Source: Daphnia carinata
Taxonomy: Eukaryota; Arthropoda; Branchiopoda; Diplostraca; Daphniidae
Direction of reading: 5' to 3'
Assembly: GCF_022539665.2 (NCBI RefSeq)
Contig: NC_081336.1
Location: forward strand, 7,050,278 to 7,114,277
DNA: 64,000 nucleotides
In this document: positions 28,315 to 38,700 of the stretch, in pieces
Position numbering within the stretch: the stretch's first letter is position 1
How the letters are laid out: each line of letters begins with the position of its first letter
Made by a program: the position numbers and the translations under genes
The notes under the pieces: model-generated
What the model saw: the letters and a program-made list of their open reading frames with translations, nothing else
What the model was told of the DNA's origin: nothing
Databases searched by the model: none

Positions 28315-28339
28315 AAAAAAAAAAAAAAAAAAAAAAAAA
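28315..28339. repeat. Poly-A run, 25 nt
   Basis: Uninterrupted A run read directly from the sequence. Confidence 0.95.
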
Positions 28340-28478
28340 GAGGCCAAGAAGGCGCACGAGCCATTTTTGGCTGGGGGTATGTTATATCCATTTGAATTTT
28401 TGTTGTATTTTTATTTCATTTTCATGGTGGAACCAATCGATTCCCCACAGCAGCCAAAATGAATTTCAAAAAACTGGC

Positions 28479-28492
28479 CGATTGGCCAATCG
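28479..28492. promoter_or_regulatory. 14-bp perfect palindrome with back-to-back CCAAT boxes
   Basis: CGATTGGCCAATCG is its own reverse complement and contains ATTGG and CCAAT face to face, the core bound by NF-Y-type factors. Any binding is inference; no gene start is visible nearby. Confidence 0.5.
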
Positions 28493-28940
28493 ATTTCGGT
28501 TCTGCTCGTTTTTTTATCCCTCAGCGTGAACTCTTGCACATCCCGAGCACGGCAGGAGGAGGGGCAGCAGCAGCAGCAGCAAAGCGCGGCCAAATCCATT
28601 TACGGATATCTATATGTGCTATAGACTATTATCTACACCTCCTTATAATTCCGCCAGTGATTTTTATGCGTGTGTATAGATGCCGAATAATAATTCGTTG
28701 CCCCCCCCCCCTCGCCACTCTCTTTTATAGTTCTTCCCTTCTCGATTCTGTGCGATGTCGCGCAAACTAATCGAAAAACAAAAAGGGAAGGGCCGTTTTG
28801 ACTCTAGACCATCGATTTGCGGTGTTCCGCGAAGAAAACAAAACAAAGATCCTCGTGAACTTTTAAAGGCTGGACCACTTGATTGGCCCGTGTCAATGCG
28901 GACCCATTCGTACCCGGGCAAAGCTGGTCCAAAAAGAAAA

Positions 28941-28963
28941 GAGAGAGAGAGAGAGAGAGAGAA
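28941..28963. repeat. AG microsatellite
   Basis: Alternating AG of 23 nt, one of several GAGA/CT tracts between 28.9 and 31.4 kb. Confidence 0.95.
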
Positions 28964-29861
28964 TCTTAGCTCTTTAGCTGGACGAACGTTGATTGATATT
29001 CATACCGCGCCACTGGCAAAAAAAAAAAAAAAAAAAAAATGCGGACGCTGTTGGGTAGAGACAAATCGAAATGCGTGGCGCTGTTTTTCTTATTGCGACA
29101 ACACATCCTTGTCGCGAAAGCCAACACACAACGTTAGCATTTTTTAAAATGCCCTTTTTGATTTTCGTTTTTTGTGTCTTTTCCCTTATTATTTGTTAGA
29201 TGTGCGGTGCGCGCACAAGCATGAAGAAAATGGGAAGCGGGAAGCGGGAGCAAAACTTGAATCGATTCGGAACACGCAACAACATCGTTCGGGTTCAATT
29301 CGAGGCTATCGGTTCTTTTCGTTTTTTGCTTGGCCAACACTGAACAGGAAATCAGGCATTCAGACGACAGCCTCCCCATTCTAAATAGCAATCATTGTAT
29401 TTTGCTTCTGGCCTGTCTGTTTCCATCGTTTGATTTCGTTTCTTTTCCCTGCCTCTCTAATTTTATGAAAACGATGATCATCAATTCATCATTGGCACTG
29501 GCAATATCAATTGGCTAAACGTGGGCCCGTCAATCCCGTAATAAACAGGAAACATCGAGAATCATTGGCCTCTTAAAACAAAGAGGGACGCTTTAATTTT
29601 TGTTTGTTTGTGTAATCTGACCGATCTCTAAGAGATAATATAAGACGCACAGTTTTCCATACAGATTTACAGCAGTGGGCCGCGTCGGACCCGGAAAAAG
29701 AGAAACACGCACGAAAGCAAGAAAGAAAAGAAAACACAATCGTTAAATAATGGCTTTCTCTCTTATACACATACACTGTCCTTTCCTCTTCTTCTTCTCT
29801 ATGCCCAAGTTATTATTACACAAGACTATATTCTTATAGAAGAAGAGACGGACAAGGCACT

Positions 29862-29865
<4 letters not shown>

Positions 29866-29892
<27 letters not shown>
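29866..29892. repeat. TC microsatellite
   Basis: Alternating TC of 27 nt. Confidence 0.95.
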
Positions 29893-30544
29893 GACCAAAC
29901 GCATTTTATCTTTATGTCCATCCCATATTACACTGTGCGTCCGTTGTGCGGGTGCAAAAGGATATAGCCAAGTTTCTTTTAAAAAAAAAAAAAAACCTTT
30001 TAAGCCTCACTCCCCACATCATCGTGATACTCTTCTTCCACGCTCGGCCATACAACCCTCCATACTTGACATGTCAGCCCTTTTTTTTTTTTTTTGTTTT
30101 TTTTCTTTTGTTTTCTCCTTTTCGACACGCATCCGATGGCGTCGTTTTCTTCTTCGTTTTTGTGTTTAAAAAAAAAAAATTCTTCTCTTTCTCTATTGAT
30201 ACAAGGTTGGCTGGGTGACGGAACTCGGAGCGAGACATCTCGCCTTTCGTTCTCCAGCTGTTGCGTCACTATTTTTTCCCTATCCCGCAGAGGATCTTGC
30301 GGTGGGGGGGGGGTGGGTTGGTGGGTGGGAGGGAGGAATCTGTTTTGCAGCGTCGATTGCCGTCGGTCTGATACTGTTGTTGCAAATGGTGACAGCAGCA
30401 CTTGTTCGGCATCCATCTATCCATCTCGTCGCATGGAGAAGACAAACAAAAAAAAGAAGAAGAAGAAGAAGAAGAAGCCGGCCAACGACTTGGCTTTTGC
30501 GTCAACAAACGTTGATATACTTTATTATGAATTTCGTGCGTGTC

Positions 30545-30567
30545 TGTGTGTGTGTGTGTGTGTGTGT
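30545..30567. repeat. TG microsatellite
   Basis: Alternating TG of 23 nt, about 70 bp after a GAA tract at 30455-30477. Confidence 0.95.
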
Positions 30568-30866
30568 TGGAAACGAAGAAAGTCAGCCGAGCAAAAGACT
30601 CATGCTGATGTCACCATGTTTTGTTTTTTTGAAAGTCGTTAAAAGTTTTTCGTGACGTTTGTCGGTTTTTTGGCTTCGAACTGGGCAGCCGTTGCGGCTT
30701 CGCACCTGTTTTGTACTAACTTTATTAGACGAAACAGTGTCGAAATAAAAAAAAAAAAAAAAAAAGGAAAGAAGACTTTGACAAACATCAAACTCAACTG
30801 CCCGAGCGAATATAAAAGAAACCCACACCGATTGTTTCACGCAATGCAAATAATTCCCTTTTTTTT

Positions 30867-30871
<5 letters not shown>

Positions 30872-30898
<27 letters not shown>
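30872..30898. repeat. TC microsatellite
   Basis: Alternating TC of 27 nt, about 1 kb from the similar tract at 29866. Confidence 0.95.
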
Positions 30899-30903
<5 letters not shown>

Positions 30904-31357
30904 CCCCCGCCACTCACACACACAGTTTCCCCCCCATTTTGTTCTTCGGGAGATGTTGCAGACATCATCGAGACCATCTCGCTCGTAAAAACCGGGAACG
31001 GCTTGCATTTTAGCCCCCCATCTTGTACACATAGATATATATATATATATGTATATAAATACGGACTGATAATGTCAAGCCTCTACTCTATCGGTTGTAT
31101 CATCGGTGAGTGCGCCATTCGTCTCCGGACTTGTTCGGCATCAACCAACAACGAAACGCCAAACAACGAAACCCTCCCCGTCCCCATCTAGGAAAGTTAA
31201 AAGCGAAGACATTTTTAGGCCCAGAACATTGACAACCTGTATTTATACATTGAAAAAGGCCTGATGTATATCGTTTGAAACGAAAACAAAAAACAATTGT
31301 GTGTATATATGTACGAGGTTGACGCCAGCACCGGGTGGCCGTGTTGATTTTGTTCTT

Positions 31358-31377
31358 TCTCTCTCTCTCTCTCTCTT
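31358..31377. repeat. TC microsatellite
   Basis: Alternating TC of 20 nt, third in a 1.5-kb cluster. Confidence 0.9.
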
Positions 31378-32230
31378 TGGCTGTCTATTGTTCAATGACG
31401 GACGGAAGTCGTTTGAAACTGTAAGCATCTGACTGACGAAACTTGGGTTTGAATATAGTAGATATAAGGCGATTTTTGGACAACTGGTCTGAACGAAATC
31501 ACGGCCACATACCGTGGGACGCTCGGAAGCAAATGAAAGGGTGAGGCACGATCGCGAGCATCGCATTTTGCGCCGAAATGGGTGGGAGGTTTCTCAATTT
31601 TTTTGTTTTTATTATTTGACCAACGTAATGATTCCTTTTTCCTTCCGCGTGTGTTATGTAAAAGTAAAAAATTAAAAAAAAGGGGGGTTGGGTTCCACCA
31701 ATAAGACGAGGAGCACTTTGTGCAGCGCAACAGGAAACCCAAAAAAAAAAAAGAAAAAGCTCAACTGGAGAAAATATATAAATCAATGAGCTCGTCTTTC
31801 AGTTCCTCCTCTTTGGCTTTTGTCTCAAAAAGTCGTGAAAAAAAAAAAAAAAGGTATGCCGTCTATTCTTTTTCCGGGGGGGGGGGGGGGGCTGTTAAGA
31901 AAACTGGCACGTGCTTGCCTTATAGTCTCACCCTCCTTATTGTTATTCTCTCTTTGTTTTTGTTTCTTTTTTTTTTTTTTGTCTTCGAGAATGTCGTCTA
32001 TTTTGCTATTGTATTTTGTCGTCAGTTTCCTGTATATGTTATACAACTGGCTTGTTTTGTTTGATTGGGTATAGACATCATCCGTTCTGATGCGTCTCCA
32101 AACGGAGGCAGGAAACATCCAAAACTGGAAACAAAAAAACAAAATTCAATTACGAAATCGAACCGGTCAAGTTGGGGGGGGGGGGTTTCTTTTCCCTAAC
32201 CGGTTGAAGTTTGATATTATGTTTGTTTGG

Positions 32231-32254
32231 TTTTTTTTTTTTTTTTTTTTTTTT
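32231..32254. repeat. Poly-T run, 24 nt
   Basis: Uninterrupted T run read directly from the sequence. Confidence 0.95.
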
Positions 32255-33189
32255 CACGGCTGTATTAGCATATATATGTTGCGTCGTATGTACATGATTA
32301 TTAATACGAAAAGTGGACGATATCACCAATCAAAGTGAATGGGGCCACAACATTCCAGTTTGTTTTGTTTTTTTTGGTAAGAAGGCGGGATATCAATTTC
32401 GGGATTTGTTGTTGGTGTCCCTTGTGCGTTTCACGGAACACACGGCCACCCATCGTGAAAACGCAAGAAAAACAATTGAGAAATCCAAATATGATGTTTT
32501 GTGATTTGTTTTTGGCTCTGTCGCTTGTCTTCCTTTAGAATCTTGTTCCACAGATTCCAGTTCATCCGTTTTAAATTTTTTTTTTTTTTTTTTTCTAGCG
32601 TCTGCGGTGGTGATCCATTACGTGCATCAAACGAGTTCCCGTTACGTCGCAGACGACATCGCAAAAGACTTCCTGCCGTCTACGAAATGACGTGAACGAC
32701 CGCAGTCTACGCGGATGTTTGAATCAAAAACAATTTGACATCGGAAATGGGTGCGGATCTCTCTTTGCGAGTTGAAATATTGCTGCCTCAAAGACCCATT
32801 AGTGGAGAGGGCGATGTAAGAATGTATAGAGCTAAAAGGTGATTGCCATCGAGTGTCCGGGTTTTTTTTTTTTTAGCCCCCCGCACTCAACCCCTCATCT
32901 CTAAACGCTTTCTTACCTTCGACCCTTTTCTTTTGTTGATATCGTCTTTTTCAGACGCTGCGGTCAAACTGTTTTGGAGACCGACGCACTGGGTGGTGGA
33001 GTAAAAAGGCACAAGACTACATTACAGCGCAACCTAAACATACGGGGGGGGGGGAGGGAGAGAGAAACAAACAAGAGAGAGAGTTGAAGAAGAAAGAAAA
33101 GTCTTCAAAATGAAAAGACAAAAAAGAAAGAAACGGATGGCTCGTACCCTATTTCTCTACATTCACCCAGTAAAGATGCGCTGCAGTTT

Positions 33190-33214
33190 GGGGGGGGGGG
33201 GGGGGGGGGGGGGG
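33190..33214. repeat. Poly-G run, 25 nt
   Basis: Uninterrupted G run. Runs of this length can fold into G-quadruplexes and are prone to length error in sequencing, so the exact count is uncertain. Confidence 0.9.
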
Positions 33215-33886
33215 AAGGAAAAGAAAAAAGGAGACAAACATGGGAGCGAACGTGCCACCCATGTCAAAGACGAGCAATGAGCTCTGCACGGTGAGGTACG
33301 GCCGCGAGCAGCTCATTATTGACAACCAGCGGAGCCGTGCACGCAGAGAGTTTTCAGACGGACAAGACAGACACACATAACACAGAAAGCTTCTTTGGCC
33401 ATCTCTGATATATACATATACATTGCAAAGCCACACACATCTCGTAGGTTGAGGCCCATTTTTGCTAGCGAAAGATCCACACACACACAGAGACACACGC
33501 AAACATCGCGTCCAAACTCCTCTCACACATGTCGATAGAAACTCAGTGGAGCCCGTCCGCTATTGCACGATGCGTGGCTTCTCCACAATGTCCTTGTTTT
33601 TCTTTTGTTTTTCACAGTGAAGGGAGAGGGAGAGGGGGAGATCGATGGGTGTATAGAGAACGAAAACTTTGCGGCAAACCAATCAAAAGTCATTGGGCTT
33701 CTATCTTTCTAGTGTGGCATCTCATTTAGATATGGACGTTTCCCTTTTTCTTTTTCCTATCGTCTCCCTTATTTCTTTTTTTTTTTTTTTACAGAAATCA
33801 GTTTTTGTTTTTCAAAAATTGTCCCGAACCACAGAACAGTAGAAGCGCAAAAATCAACTCCACCCCTCTCATCAGTTTCAGAACGA

Positions 33887-34012
33887 GGGGGGGGGGGGGG
33901 GGTTCGTTCGTGATTGACAGCCGCTCATCGACACGGAGTGAACGCATTGCCGAAGATGCTGAATCTTTTTCTTTCGTTCTCTGGGCAACTCCTCCCCCCC
34001 CCCCCCCCCCCC
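33887..34012. repeat. Paired G16 and C19 runs, 91 bp apart
   Basis: G16 (33887-33902) and C19 (33994-34012) flank about 91 bp of unique sequence. Being complementary, they could pair into a stem in RNA or single-stranded DNA. Confidence 0.85.
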
Positions 34013-35124
34013 ATCGAGGCATTTACAATCGAGGGCTCTTTTCTTTTTTTTCGACGGAGAAAAACATGTCAACCGTCAGCCGAAACAGAACTGTTTGATG
34101 CTCGTTACAAAAAAAAAAACCCTGAAAGCTCTCGGCTCTTCTTTTCCCCTTAAGAAACGTTCTTTTTTGTTTCAGTCAAACAAGGAAAAAGAAAAGGCAA
34201 GAAAGCATTTCGAAGATAACGCAAACAAAATGCTCGCCAGCCTTTTCGGCATTCTTTCAACAAAACAAAAAAGAAAAAAAAGTACTAACAAACAACATCT
34301 ATAAGCCACAAAGTATAGATAATACATTTTTATTTACATTATTCTTGTTTTCGTTCTTTTTTGAAACTCTTCATTCTACGTAGAGGGAAAAATGTACACG
34401 ATATTACGCAGAAAACAGGTGTTGGGACTACAACCCAGCTGATTTTCTTCGTTTGTTTTATTTAAATTTTGTTAGCAGGGGAGGGCATAGGTCCGTGACC
34501 TGTTACCAATGCATTGAGAATGACCGAAAGTCTAAATACACTGAGCGTATGTGTCGTTTTTGGAGACAGGTTCGCGTGACCTGTTACGCGCTACTGAAAA
34601 CACATCCACGTTACACGAGAGCTCGTGTTTACCAGCGAACATAATTTCTTTTTGTTTTGTTTTTCTTTTTACCAGGAAAAAAACAAAACAAAACAATACG
34701 AAATCCTCCTCCACCCCCCCCCCCCCTACACACGTACAATTAATGTCCCCCTGAAGGAGCGAGTTGCATAGCCTGTCAGATGTCGAAAAAACATGTTGAG
34801 GGGCATGTAAGAATATAACACGACGGCTCTCCCAGGTTCAATCTTTTGATGATGACCCTAGCGAAACACGCAATCACTTAAGGGGACGCTATAACTTGGT
34901 CAATGTGAGGGCATCAAATGGGCGCGTGCGCAACCCAAACTTGGACGGACAAACGAAAAACCCTATGACAATCGGAAATGGTTTGTTTTGTTTTCGAAAA
35001 ACAAGGGTTTATTCCCGGGAATGTTGTTCCATTATAATTAGGCTTTCAAGTTTTTACTGGAAATTGTGTTTGCGATGTCATATCGTGGAGTGTCATTGGC
35101 CAGAACAACACGCTCAGATCTGTT

Positions 35125-35404
35125 TCTTTAAAAAAAAACCGCACAATAAATGAGAAAACTAACATCTTATTCGGAATCAGCGTTCAATTTTGGTTATATT
35201 AGCGGTATAATTTCCATTGAATTCACAAGTTTAAATTTTCACACAAAAATTAAGCCCGACAAAAGAAATAAGCCCGACTTTTTTTTATATCTTTTTTTTA
35301 TTTCAAAGACTTACTACGACGCATGATTTAGATGCAAAATTGAACGATGATTAAGAAAATCAACTTTGTTTTTCCTTAGGACGTTTAGTTTTTAAGATAC
35401 TCAA
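35125..35404 (+). repeat. Diverged direct repeat, copy 1
   Basis: From about 35142 (GCACAATAAATGAG) to 35404 (AAGATACTCAA) this AT-rich block aligns by eye with 35473-35758. Shared landmarks in order are ATTCGGAATCAGCGTT, AATTCACAAGTTTAAATTTT, AAGCCCGAC, ACGACGCATGATTTA, AAAATTGAACGA and GGACGTTTAGTTTTTAAGAT. In this copy AAGCCCGAC appears twice in the same orientation (35252-35260 and 35270-35278). It may be a relict non-autonomous element or a local duplication; no coding capacity was seen. Confidence 0.85.
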
Positions 35405-35459
35405 CATGATATGACACATCATGGAGTCATGAGATCTTGAACAGCAGATGGGTTGTTTA

Positions 35460-35758
35460 TTTCAAAAACTGCACAATAAATGAGAAAAACCAACATTTTA
35501 TTCGGAATCAGCGTTTAATTTGGGTTATACGACAGGTATAATTTTCATCGAATTCACAAGTTTAAATTTTCACACAAAAATTTTCACTTCAAAAATTAAG
35601 CCCGACAAAAAAAAAGTCGGGCTTGTTTTTATTTACTTATTTCAATTACATTATTTCAAATACTTATTACGACGCATGATTTATATGCAAAATTGAACGA
35701 GGATCGCGAAAATTAACTTCATTTTTCCCTAGGACGTTTAGTTTTTAAGATATTCAAA
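35460..35758 (+). repeat. Diverged direct repeat, copy 2, with a 9-bp-stem hairpin
   Basis: Second copy of the unit at 35125-35404, preceded by about 60 bp of unlike spacer. The motifs occur in the same order with scattered substitutions and a small insertion before AAGCCCGAC. At 35598-35624 AAGCCCGAC, nine A bases and GTCGGGCTT form a perfect hairpin, whereas copy 1 has the second 9-mer in direct orientation. The arm has therefore switched orientation between copies. Confidence 0.85.
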
Positions 35759-38700
35759 TTCAAACTTGCAATAGACATTCTGTTATTGGGCACCAGTCCA
35801 AACGGCAGGAGACCTAATTCCATCACAATTAATGCTTGTATTTCGTAAGAAGGCAAATTTCATCTAAGTTTTAAAGCCATTTCGATGAACAATGGCAATC
35901 AAACAATTCACGTTCTCTATGCGCAACTGTTTCCAAGCAAAAATCGGTTAACCGTCGTAACACGGAAAAAACCAAAAACAAATGAATGCGTGACGGAGAA
36001 GCTTATAAAGTCCACCGAACCTGTTTGACGATTTGAATTATACTAGCTTATTACATTCTTGTAGCGCAGCAGAGAAAACCCAGCTGCTCATTGTCGTTCA
36101 ATCTTGTAAACAACCACCGTTCGTTTGGACATTTTGGACGAAACCTTGAAGATTCAATAACGGGAGCCAAACAACAATCAGGAAAGAAACAAAAAATGAC
36201 GGACTTCTTCGTTGTGTTGAAGAATTAATTTTTTATTTTTTTATTACCTGATGAATAAAAGACGAAGAGAACAATACCATCAACAAAACAAACGGTGATC
36301 CGGGGGGGGGGGGCTTTCAAAATAAAAAAAAAAAAGTCAAACAAGAAAAGATGAATATAATAAAGAGGGAGAATATAAAAGAAAATTGTAAATATAAAAC
36401 GCAAAAAACAAGAGACTCAGCCAAGTCCATCGGTCGGGAATGCAAGCCCCAAACGTTCATAATTCAACTGCCGCCCAGGTGGGGTCTTCATGATAATTGA
36501 TTCGCGTTCACGGATCTACATCCGCACAGTCGATTGCGGATTGCCATTTTCATCTCTGTTTTTTTATTTTCTCATCATAAGGCAGTTGGGATAGGACCGA
36601 GCCCACCTGGTCCCTCTTATTCAAATTGACAAGACATTTTCAATTGTTGATTGTTGATTTTCGTGATACCAATGGTCACGCCTTGCTTGAGTTTCCGCGA
36701 AATTCAAACACGTCGATTACAATGACCGAACCTCTTCTGCCATTGCTCTGTTCGCCAACAACTGGCTTCACTTTCAATGCGTTTTCTTTATGGCCATGCA
36801 AGAGTGAATCAATTGTTTATTATATATCTATTTTTTTTTGTTGTTGTTATACAGTCATTAGGTTAACTTGTCCATGAGAACGGTTAAGAAAACTCAGACC
36901 AGTCTGAAACGGACAATGCAAATTTCCGGGAATACGAGAAGCCGACGAGTCCGAACTTGTTCATCGATTGATTCATTTCGCTCTTTCACATCGAATATAT
37001 ATACAGATACATATTTAGTCTAACAACATAAAAGGTGGGCTTTGACAATAAACAAGAGAAACATTGAACAACACGTTTTTGTTGTTTCACGGCAAACGGC
37101 CTCGGGAGTTTTGATTTGAAAATTTGGCTGTTCAATCGCCCTGGCCACTCAGCTATGTAAAGCGGACCGTCTTCAAACGCAAACATTTCTAAGAAGATGT
37201 TCGTTCTATTATCGTCCATAATTTACGCACCGACGATCTCTCGAAATACAATCCCCAACAATACACATCGATGTCGAGTTGAATAACAAGCCGTTCTAAG
37301 AATTCAAAATTTCACTAATGAAAATTCAGAGATGCTGTGCGTGTTTATTTCCCAGTGGCTGCGCTTCGCCATCGAGTGGGAATCTAAAAACGATATTGAA
37401 GGAATGCGAGCCGGGGCGGCTGTCGCTGATATAAACTTTGACGAGTCGATTTGTTGTCTCAGTCAGCAGAACGGCGTGAGCCAGTCACCGAGTCCGCATT
37501 CTCGCATCAGCGGGGAATAACACGTTGTCACCAAAAGTATTCCACTCATGTTCTTTATCCTCATTCTGTGTCATACAGCCATTGGTTCGCTATAAGCCAA
37601 CGTGCATCTGCATGCTCCCATCTATTTTGAAACTTATATAAATGTATATATATATATATATATATACGTTTTTGGTGGTTTGAGTATATTGAGATATCTT
37701 TTTTTCTTTAAATTCCACGAGCTTCGCTTGGGCGGTCGACCTTGTCCGCTTCGCATTGGTTGCATTTGGAACGTTGATGGGGGAGGTAATCGGTCAAAGC
37801 CTTTTTTTTTTTTTTTTTGCCAAAGTTGAAAGCCATCCGGTTTTTCAAATCGCATCTTGCATTCGTGAAAGAATAAATGGTAGCACTGGGAATGTCGTGT
37901 TATTTGTTAGTCTATCACAGTTTTGTTTGTTTTTCCTCAATTAGCGTTCGATATTCAAATGAACGAAGACTCGCACGGGACAGGTTATCGTAGTCGCCAT
38001 TTTCTTCCTCTTATCTAAAAAAAAAAACCTCTTCCAGTTTTTTCTCATCCTTTTTTTTTCCCTTTTGCTACATCTACCAGTGCTACTGTTTTGTGTAATT
38101 GATTATCGCTGATGTGGGAGTGCGGGGGGGTTGTATATAGTAAACACGTTACACAGAAAAGTAGACTTCGTTTTTCTGTTTACGTAGAACGGAAAATGGT
38201 GGCCCCCCCCCCCCCCCCTGCGCGTTTTATCATCCGAAACGATGGCGGTCAAAGGGCCAGCTGCATAATGTTTCACGCGAATGACGTCCTGTCGCATTTC
38301 GCTTATAGAAAAAAACAATGTGCTTACTAGAATCCAATAAGAAAAAACTAAGCAAATTGAATCTTTTCAAATAAAAGAAAAACTACGATGAACAAAAGAA
38401 AAAAGAAGAAGCGACAAAGAGCGGAAATGAAATTAGAACATTGCGGGTAGCCGCATCATCATCATCCCACACGCCAAACAGAACACAAGAAGAAAGCAAA
38501 ACATGTGCGCCGGCCCGTGCTATATACTCTGTGATGGCTCTTCTTTTTCGGCCTACCTCCTTTCTCCCGATATATTATGTGTATATATAAATATATGTAT
38601 GGTTTTGTATATATATATATCCACACACACAGAGTATAGAGAGACACGCAGGCATAGACACAAATACACACGCGTTCAACACCCGATAGTTATCTGGTGA

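Larger units (their letters stand above)
24001..35120. other. Gene-poor region, part 2: homopolymer and GAGA-rich
   Basis: No supported exon. Long open frames here, such as those over 26.0-26.7, 30.1-30.7 and 30.7-31.2 kb, translate homopolymers and microsatellites and share no residues with known families. Features seen are T24 at 25144-25167, A20 at 26408-26427, A25 at 28315-28339, AG at 28941-28963, A22 at 29018-29039, TC at 29866-29892, 30872-30898 and 31358-31377, T24 at 32231-32254, G25 at 33190-33214, and the G16/C19 pair at 33887-34012. Confidence 0.55.

Noticed and set aside
30094-31191. Several overlapping plus-strand frames of 146-182 codons
   Set aside because: They overlap in different frames and encode microsatellites (VCVCVC, KKKKKK, SLSLSL), the pattern expected of repeat-driven open frames.
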